64,000 nucleotides of DNA from Thermoguttaceae bacterium (GTDB lineage Bacteria > Planctomycetota > Planctomycetia > Pirellulales > Thermoguttaceae), in the NCBI GenBank assembly GCA_017434455.1, contig JAFRFG010000020.1, positions 62,001 through 126,000 on the forward strand, read 5' to 3'. The notes under the pieces were generated by a model that ran no database searches, was not told where the DNA came from, and worked only from the letters and a program-made list of their open reading frames with translations. Below, piece after piece: positions 58,337 through 64,000 of the stretch. Within the stretch, counting starts at the first letter, position 1; each line of letters opens with the position of its first letter. The position numbers and the translations under genes are program-made.

Positions 58337-61300
58337 ATGCCCACTCTCCGTCCCAGAGTAATTCTCCGCGTTCTCGGCTCCTCACGCGCGGGGGTCATCC
58401 TCATGGTGATTCTGGCGGTCCTGTGCGGGTGGGGAACCTTCATCGAGCGGGACTTCGGGACGACCGCCGCCGGTCAATTGCTCTATCGATCGGTCTGGTT
58501 CATGGCGCTTGAGTTTCTTTTAGCGCTCAATATTCTCTTCGCGCTTTTGGCACGCTTTCCCTGGAAAAAGCGGCAGATACCCTTTCTGGCCGCCCATTTG
58601 GGTGTTCTCCTTTTGCTGGCAGGTTGTTATCTGACACACAAAAGCGCCATCGAGGGAGAGATGGCTGTTTTTGAGGGGACCACTTGCCGGGAAGCCGTCC
58701 GAACCAACGCTTGGTCCCTGAACGTCACCGTGACGCCGAACGACGCGTCGGCGGACACGAAAATCATTCGCATCCCCTTCTCCGGCGGTGTCTTCGGCTG
58801 CGAAATGTACTCCCGCGCGGGGTGGAACCGCTATGTTCTGACCCCGGCGCTTGAGCGGCTTGGCGGCCCGGGATGGGTCAAAAAACTTGCCCGTACGGCC
58901 CTGCGCGGGCATTACGGAGCGGTCCGTCTGGCCGCGCGTGTCTCCGGCAAGGGGAAAAATCGCCTCTTGTACGATAAAAACGGTATAAGAATCGAACAGA
59001 TCGGCTATCTCTGCCCGGGACAGTTTCCCGACGATCCCCAAGCCGATCCGATCGAGGCCCCCTTCGATAAAGAGCGCGCCAACGAGTTTTACGCCCTGGT
59101 GAAGCTGCGTGTCGATGTCGATGATCAAAACGCGGAGTTTTGGCTTCGGACCATCCCGACCCAAATGAAGGAGTCACGTGTCTCGTTAGATGCCCTGACC
59201 CACACGGTTCCCGGGAAAGATCGGCGAATCTGTTTGGCGCTGGAAAACGCCGTTTTCGATCCGGGGTTCTCCATCCACCTGCATGACTTTCAGGCCGAGT
59301 ACGAACCGGGTTCCACCACCCCCTCGTCGTTCTCCAGCCGAATCGACTGTCTCCCCGATGGTCAAAACGGTGAGGGGCAAAAGAACATATTAGTCCGGAT
59401 GAACCGTCCGGCGCGGATTCGCTCAGGCGAGGGGTCACGCTCCTATTGGGTCTACCAGTCCTCCTTCCGGGGACCGTTCTATCCGGGGAGCCGTGAGTTT
59501 GACTGGCTCGTCGATGGTCATCTTCTCCCCGGCGAAAGCACCCCTCGCACGCAAGTCGAGCAGTCGGTTCTGTCGCTCAACAGTGACCCGGGGCGGCCGC
59601 TGAAAAACATCGGATCGATTCTCCTTGTCTTTGGGTCGCTTTTGCTCATCGTCCAGCTTCAAAGACGGTCTTCGTCCGTCCCTTCGGTACCGGCGAAATC
59701 CCCCAAAGCTGTCGCCGCTGAAGCGGCCCTGTGCGCCTGTATCTTCCTGCTGGCCGGCGCCTTGGCCGCCCAGCGTGTCGGTTGTTTCGACAGCGCCTCG
59801 CAAAAAAGCTGGAAACCTTGGCGTACCCTCCCCGTCTGGTCAGGCGGACGGGTCACGCCGCTGGAAACGTTCGCCAGAATGACGGTTCGCGAGATCTGCG
59901 GTACCGATACCCCGACATTGGCCGTCGATCAGCATATACTAGAACAACTCAGCGACGGCCGTTTCTCGCGTCTGCCCAAACTCGATCAGCTTCTGGAGCA
60001 GGAGCAGCCGACCGAGGAGGAAAAGGAAAAAATTCGCGGCTGGCACGCGGAGGAAAGCGCCAAGGAGCGAAAAAACACCGAGCGTGTGATCACTCGCATC
60101 AAAGAGATCTTCCCCGAGGGAAAACCGCGCTGTTTCCGCGCTCACGAGCTTCTGTTTGCCTGGATCGCGGAGCCGGATGTTTGGCGTTATCTCCCGATAC
60201 TCGCCATCGACCGGGCCGCCTCCGAGGCGGTCGTCCCCGATGCCGGAGGAAGATCGTTCCTGGCGCCGGTCGAGGTCGAGCAATCACCCGAGCAGGCCGA
60301 GCGGATCGACGCGATCCAGCGGGGGGGAACTGTCTCTTACGCTACAAAAACGGAGGCCTCGCGGCAGGGCAACCTTGATCGTGCCGCCGCGTCGCTGGAG
60401 AGAAACCTCTCGCTGTGGCGCGCGATCGCCTTCCACAGCGAAGGGGAAGCGTCGATGATGGCCGGTTATTTTCTCTCCCAGCTTCTCGAGCCGGAAGCCC
60501 AGCAGGAGTATTCCACCCTGGAGCAGCTGGAGACATCGGTGCGGCGGCTGCGCGCTTTGGCCAAAAGCCAACAACTCCCAACGCCGTTTGACGATCCCGA
60601 CTTTGAACTGAATCAGACCGTCACCATCGGCAAAAAGCCAAATACGATGGAGGTCCTTCGCCTCCTTGAGAGGATCAACCTTCTGCGCCGCGTCTATCCC
60701 GAGTCCCCCTACTCGATGAACTCTCGGCTCTTCGCCTCGATTCTCACCGATATCAAAGCCACCCGTGACACGCTGACAAGCCATCTTCAAGGGATCATCA
60801 CCCCGCCGCAGGCCACGGCCGCGGACGACTCGGATCACACCGACTACGTCTCGGCCCTAATGAAAACCAACCGGCTCTTGGAGACGGTCGATCGGCAGAT
60901 GGCCCGAGCCGCCAGCGCCCTGACGACCCTCGGTAGTTACCGAGTCACTCTTCTTTCCGATCGCAAACGGTTGGAACCGCTCGCCGAAGGTGTTTCGGCC
61001 GTTGTCGCACAGCAGGCGGCCACCCTGGGGATCGACGAGGTCGGTTCCCTCGATCTGTTTGCGTACGATCAGATGTTCGCCGAGCGGCGCGGCCTGTCTC
61101 CCTGGTGTTCGGTTCAGACCTTACTGGCCGCCGAATCGAGCAGCTTAACCGAAGAGTTCTTCGGTTCCCGGGCCGAAGAGGCCTGCCAGCTCGCCGGCCA
61201 GCTGCGCGCGGCGTTGGACCAAGGATTCTCCCCTGAGGCGGGCGGTGCCGCGGCACAATTCTGCGCTTCGCTTTCGCGGCTTCAGACCCGTGCTCAAGCC

Positions 61301-62308
61301 AGGCGTCTGACGGCCGAATACCTCTACGACCGTCTCGATCCCTTCCGGGGACTTTGGTTCTTCGCCGCTTTGGCGAGCGTGCTGATTTTGGCCTGCGCGG
61401 CGGCCGATCTTTTCAGGGCTAAAGAGGGCCGGAGTATAAAAATCCGTTCGATGCTGACCGCCGCCGGAACATGTTTTTTGGTTCTGTCGATGCTCTCGAC
61501 CGCCGCCGGAGAGCTTCTGCGTGCCTATATCACCGGCTGGGCGCCTTTGGCCAGTATGTTCGAAACCATCGTGCTTTTGGCGTTTTTGGCGACGATCGTT
61601 ACCCTCTGTTACGCGCTTTACCCCCTGACACGCCCCGAGGGAAACGTTCGCCGGGGCGCTGTTTTTCTCGGGGCCGTCGTCGCCCTGGCGGTCGGTCTGC
61701 TGGCCTACTATAACCGCGGGGAGTTCAATCCAGCAATCCGCCCGATCGCGGCGGTTTTACGCAGCAACTTCTGGCTGGCGGTCCACGTCTCGGCCATCAT
61801 GGCCAGTTACGCCTTTGGGGTTCTGGCCTGGGGAGTCGCGCTGGCGATCACTTTCCGTCTTCTTTTCGCCAAGTCGGTTTCTTGCGGTTCCGACTCCCTT
61901 TTGGTTCCGCTTCTGGCGCTCTTGCGCTGGACCGTCCTCCTGCTGACCCTTGGAACCATCCTGGGCGCCTACTGGGCCGACTGCAGCTGGGGACGCTTCT
62001 GGAGCTGGGACCCCAAAGAGGTCTGGGCTTTGGTCACCCTGCTGGTCTATCTGGTTGTTCTCCACCGACGGACCACCGACGGCGAGGGTTCTTCCGCGGC
62101 AAACGTCTCGAAAACCGCCCGCGGCGGGATATTGGGGGCGATGGCGATTATTATGACCTGGTATGGGCTTTCCTTCGTCTTCGGCGCGGGAGGACGCCAT
62201 TCCTACGCCACCGGTGAAGCGACCCGGACGATGGTGATGTATATTCTGATCGCCGTCAACCTTTTTATCGCGGTGCTGCCGACATTTAAACGCCGCCGCC
62301 GAACCTAA
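58337..62308 (+). CDS. fused cytochrome c biogenesis protein CcsB-CcsA (ResB-ResC)
   Basis: System II haem exporter and c-type cytochrome synthetase in the inner membrane. 1323 residues from the ATG at 58337; an upstream start at 58211 would add 42 residues lacking family character. Residues about 1-445 are ResB/CcsB (N-terminal membrane helices, FIERDFGTTAAGQLLYRS, a periplasmic beta domain and a closing helix near 430-445); about 490-1000 is a long hydrophilic, helix-rich insert; about 1000-1323 is CcsA with eight or so helices, the haem-binding WWD motif WGRFWSWDPKE at 1218-1228 and flanking His residues (HVSAIMASYAFG, GGRHSYATG). It would mature the di-haem protein at 25 kb. Confidence 0.9.
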   Translation: MPTLRPRVILRVLGSSRAGVILMVILAVLCGWGTFIERDFGTTAAGQLLYRSVWFMALEFLLALNILFALLARFPWKKRQIPFLAAHLGVLLLLAGCYLTHKSAIEGEMAVFEGTTCREAVRTNAWSLNVTVTPNDASADTKIIRIPFSGGVFGCEMYSRAGWNRYVLTPALERLGGPGWVKKLARTALRGHYGAVRLAARVSGKGKNRLLYDKNGIRIEQIGYLCPGQFPDDPQADPIEAPFDKERANEFYALVKLRVDVDDQNAEFWLRTIPTQMKESRVSLDALTHTVPGKDRRICLALENAVFDPGFSIHLHDFQAEYEPGSTTPSSFSSRIDCLPDGQNGEGQKNILVRMNRPARIRSGEGSRSYWVYQSSFRGPFYPGSREFDWLVDGHLLPGESTPRTQVEQSVLSLNSDPGRPLKNIGSILLVFGSLLLIVQLQRRSSSVPSVPAKSPKAVAAEAALCACIFLLAGALAAQRVGCFDSASQKSWKPWRTLPVWSGGRVTPLETFARMTVREICGTDTPTLAVDQHILEQLSDGRFSRLPKLDQLLEQEQPTEEEKEKIRGWHAEESAKERKNTERVITRIKEIFPEGKPRCFRAHELLFAWIAEPDVWRYLPILAIDRAASEAVVPDAGGRSFLAPVEVEQSPEQAERIDAIQRGGTVSYATKTEASRQGNLDRAAASLERNLSLWRAIAFHSEGEASMMAGYFLSQLLEPEAQQEYSTLEQLETSVRRLRALAKSQQLPTPFDDPDFELNQTVTIGKKPNTMEVLRLLERINLLRRVYPESPYSMNSRLFASILTDIKATRDTLTSHLQGIITPPQATAADDSDHTDYVSALMKTNRLLETVDRQMARAASALTTLGSYRVTLLSDRKRLEPLAEGVSAVVAQQAATLGIDEVGSLDLFAYDQMFAERRGLSPWCSVQTLLAAESSSLTEEFFGSRAEEACQLAGQLRAALDQGFSPEAGGAAAQFCASLSRLQTRAQARRLTAEYLYDRLDPFRGLWFFAALASVLILACAAADLFRAKEGRSIKIRSMLTAAGTCFLVLSMLSTAAGELLRAYITGWAPLASMFETIVLLAFLATIVTLCYALYPLTRPEGNVRRGAVFLGAVVALAVGLLAYYNRGEFNPAIRPIAAVLRSNFWLAVHVSAIMASYAFGVLAWGVALAITFRLLFAKSVSCGSDSLLVPLLALLRWTVLLLTLGTILGAYWADCSWGRFWSWDPKEVWALVTLLVYLVVLHRRTTDGEGSSAANVSKTARGGILGAMAIIMTWYGLSFVFGAGGRHSYATGEATRTMVMYILIAVNLFIAVLPTFKRRRRT

Positions 62309-62346
62309 ATAAAGGTACAACCTTAAACAGCGGCGTTCTCCCCAAG

Positions 62347-62388
62347 ACACAAGTCACCCCGCACGGCGGTGACTTGTGTTTTTTTTTT
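62347..62388 (+). terminator. rho-independent terminator after CcsBA
   Basis: A perfect 12-base stem (ACACAAGTCACC 62347-62358 with its complement 62368-62379), 9-base loop and a run of ten T residues (62379-62388). Confidence 0.9.
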
Positions 62389-62405
62389 CGGAGCGGAAAA
62401 TATTT

Positions 62406-62436
62406 TTGCCCTTTTTCTCATCTTCCTCCCTACAAT
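62406..62436 (+). promoter_or_regulatory. candidate promoter for sbcDC
   Basis: TTGCCC (62406-62411) and TACAAT (62431-62436) lie 19 bases apart, longer than ideal. Transcription would start near 62443, about 78 bases before sbcD. Confidence 0.4.
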
Positions 62437-62520
62437 AGAGATAGAGGGAAAAACAAACCGGTTCCGGCCGTCGGCTCGGAACAAATATCAACCCAGTTTT
62501 TAGGAAGGATAGATTTCGCG

Positions 62521-63684
62521 ATGAAATTTCTCCATATCTCCGACCTTCACCTCGGCAAGAAGGTCGAGCAATACGATCTGATCAAGGACCAGGAGCATAT
62601 TCTTGGTCAAATCGTCGAGATCGCCCAAGCCGAGAAACCCGATGCCATTCTCATCGCCGGCGATATCTTCGACCGAAGTGTCCCGAGTGAAGAGGCGGTT
62701 CATCTTTGGGATCGATTCCTCGGTGATCTGGCCGCCGATGCGATCCCGATCTACGTCGTCCCCGGAAACCACGATTCGGCCGTACGAGTGAGCTTCGGCG
62801 CGGGCCTGCTGCACAACAGCGGACTGCATATCGCGGCCCCTTGCACCGGAAGCCCCGAGGTCTTCACACTCAGCGATTCTTTCGGCGAAGTGCGGATTTA
62901 CCTGCTTCCGTTCACCTCGAGGCGGGCGGCGCGCGACCTTTTCCCCGAAGAAAGTGATGAAATTAAGACCTATACAGACGCTGTGCGGCGTGTGCTCGGT
63001 ACCCATCCTCCCGATCCGGCTGTGCGCAGCGTCCTGGTCGCGCATCAGTACGTCACCGGTGACGAAGATCCGTGCCGGCGCTGTGATTCGGAAGATGTGA
63101 TCGGCGGTGTCGACAATGTCGATCTGTCGATCTTCAGCGATTTCGACTACGTCGCCCTGGGTCATCTGCATCGGCCTCAAAAGGTCGGAAACCGGCCGGA
63201 GGTTCGCTACTGCGGGACTCCTCTGAAGTACTCCCGATCGGAAAAGGACGACACCAAGTCGGTCACCGTCGTTACCCTCGCACAGAAGGGACAGGTCGAT
63301 ATCCAAACCCGGCCCCTGATCCCCCTTCACGATCGGAGGGAAATCCGAGGCCCATTCCATCAGATCCTCGACGAGGCCAAGGGTATCGACGAGGCAAGGC
63401 GCTGCGACTATGTCTATATCGTTTTGACGGACGAGATCGAACAGCCGGGGGCCATAGAACAGCTAAGGACCTGTTACCCGAATCTCGCGGGCCTGAGCTA
63501 CGACAACCAGAGGACTCGGACCGAATCGATCATTGACATTCCCGAAAATGTCCAGAGCAGGAGTATCCTGGAAATCTTCGAGGAGCTGTTCAAAACGCAA
63601 AACGGAAAAACATTCACCGATCAGCAGCGCGAGTTCCTCGAGACGCTGATCGAGGAAATGGGAAAGGAGGGAGAAACCGCATGA
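62521..63684 (+). CDS. sbcD: nuclease SbcCD subunit D
   Basis: Mn2+-dependent nuclease half of the SbcCD (Mre11-Rad50-like) complex that opens hairpins and processes DNA ends. The ATG at 62521 is where the conserved sequence starts; 387 residues. Phosphoesterase motifs: SDLHLG with Asp8/His10, GDIFDR with Asp48, PGNHD with Asn83/His84, AHQYV, and GHLHRPQ. The capping domain follows, with a C-terminal helix that binds SbcC. AGGAAGG lies 12 bases upstream, a long spacing. Its stop overlaps the start of sbcC by ATGA (63681-63684). A CRRC pair near residue 182 is unusual but not part of the active site. Confidence 0.95.
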   Translation: MKFLHISDLHLGKKVEQYDLIKDQEHILGQIVEIAQAEKPDAILIAGDIFDRSVPSEEAVHLWDRFLGDLAADAIPIYVVPGNHDSAVRVSFGAGLLHNSGLHIAAPCTGSPEVFTLSDSFGEVRIYLLPFTSRRAARDLFPEESDEIKTYTDAVRRVLGTHPPDPAVRSVLVAHQYVTGDEDPCRRCDSEDVIGGVDNVDLSIFSDFDYVALGHLHRPQKVGNRPEVRYCGTPLKYSRSEKDDTKSVTVVTLAQKGQVDIQTRPLIPLHDRREIRGPFHQILDEAKGIDEARRCDYVYIVLTDEIEQPGAIEQLRTCYPNLAGLSYDNQRTRTESIIDIPENVQSRSILEIFEELFKTQNGKTFTDQQREFLETLIEEMGKEGETA

Positions 63685-64000
63685 GACCACTGCATCTGAC
63701 CATGACCGCTTTCGGTCCCTACGCCCAGCGCGAGGAGATCGATTTCACGCGACTCGGCGAGAACGGGCTGTACCTAATCACCGGCGATACCGGGGCGGGA
63801 AAAACGTTTATCTTCGACGCGATCACCTTCGCGCTGTTCGGCAAATCGACCAACAACGACCGCGACAAAGACCTTCGCTGTACGGTCGCCGATGAAGGAA
63901 CGAGAACTGAAGTTGTTTTCCGCTTTGAGCACAGGGGGAAGGAATACACCGTGACCCGCCGCCCCGCTCAGAGCGTTCCAAACAAAAAGAATCCCGATTC
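63681..64000 (+). CDS. sbcC: nuclease SbcCD subunit C, N-terminal part (3' end outside window)
   Basis: SMC-like ATPase partner of SbcD. The ATG overlaps the sbcD stop, and GGGAGAAACC lies upstream. The visible 106 residues start MRPLHLTMTAFGPYAQREEIDF, the standard opening, and contain the Walker A motif GDTGAGKT (about 35-42) followed by FDAITFALFG and a VTRRP segment. The coiled coil and Walker B are beyond the window edge. Confidence 0.93.
   Translation, partial: MRPLHLTMTAFGPYAQREEIDFTRLGENGLYLITGDTGAGKTFIFDAITFALFGKSTNNDRDKDLRCTVADEGTRTEVVFRFEHRGKEYTVTRRPAQSVPNKKNPD

Noticed and set aside
1..64000. CRISPR arrays, rRNA or tRNA genes, insertion sequences
   Set aside because: No regularly spaced short repeats, no ribosomal or tRNA structures, and no transposase were recognised on either strand.

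Overview
The window is about 64 kb of GC-rich bacterial chromosome, most likely from a Planctomycetota member (Pirellulales-like), probably an anaerobic, glycan-feeding or gut-type lineage. The inference rests on the mix of a type-2 isoleucyl-tRNA synthetase, an FHA-GAF histidine kinase of planctomycete type, a secreted di-haem protein with hydrazine-synthase-alpha-like architecture, a fused CcsB-CcsA cytochrome c assembly protein, a porin, many Tat- or Sec-exported oxidoreductases, sugar-isomerase-like TIM barrels and ceramidase-like proteins, and a ferredoxin-nitroreductase. No rRNA, tRNA or CRISPR array was seen.

Layout. 1-10.1 kb (+): housekeeping genes: 3' end of ileS, purN, thiM-thiE, a cobalamin/siderophore-type binding protein, ruvA-ruvB, a ferrochelatase homologue, an FHA-GAF sensor kinase and menA. 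10.1-18.5 kb (-): six tandem paralogues of a secreted TIM-barrel, glycosidase-like protein in one apparent operon ending in a strong terminator. 18.7-20.8 kb (+): panB, pepT. 20.8-23.5 kb (-): a Na/Pi-cotransporter/PhoU-type protein and a small SET-domain protein. 23.9-24.3 kb (+): coiled-coil XRE regulator. 24.4-27.7 kb (-): a UmuD/LexA-like S24 peptidase and the hydrazine-synthase-alpha-like cytochrome. 27.9-30.8 kb (+): recR, rpoN, a HAD phosphatase.

30.9-51.3 kb (-) is an accessory carbohydrate/lipid region: a GH32-like and a GH28-like secreted enzyme; a HEAT-repeat protein with a Tat-exported Gfo/Idh/MocA oxidoreductase; two tandemly duplicated Tat-exported sugar-isomerase-like proteins; and a long unit encoding a xylose-isomerase-like TIM barrel, a DegT-type aminotransferase, four tandem ceramidase-like proteins, a sodium:solute symporter, NagB and a second Gfo/Idh/MocA protein. 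The pairing of exported Gfo/Idh/MocA dehydrogenases with isomerase-like TIM barrels resembles oxidation-then-cleavage (3-keto-glycoside) pathways; the ceramidase-like array and the symporter would release and import products. The tandem isomerase duplication carries a captured, decayed 3' end of the neighbouring oxidoreductase gene, which shows how the duplication formed.

51.5-53.4 kb (-): ferredoxin-nitroreductase and a Xer-type tyrosine recombinase. About 53.5-55.2 kb is a decayed prophage fragment (tail chaperone-like frames followed by a truncated tape-measure protein). 55.3-64 kb: a small conserved protein (-), an OprP-type porin (+), an SGNH hydrolase (-), the CcsB-CcsA fusion (+), and sbcD with the start of sbcC (+). 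The theme of the accessory part is expansion by tandem duplication: one family in six copies, one in four, one in two. The strongest candidates for undescribed biology are the six-copy array, the ceramidase-like/keto-sugar cluster, and the non-anammox hydrazine-synthase-alpha-like di-haem protein.
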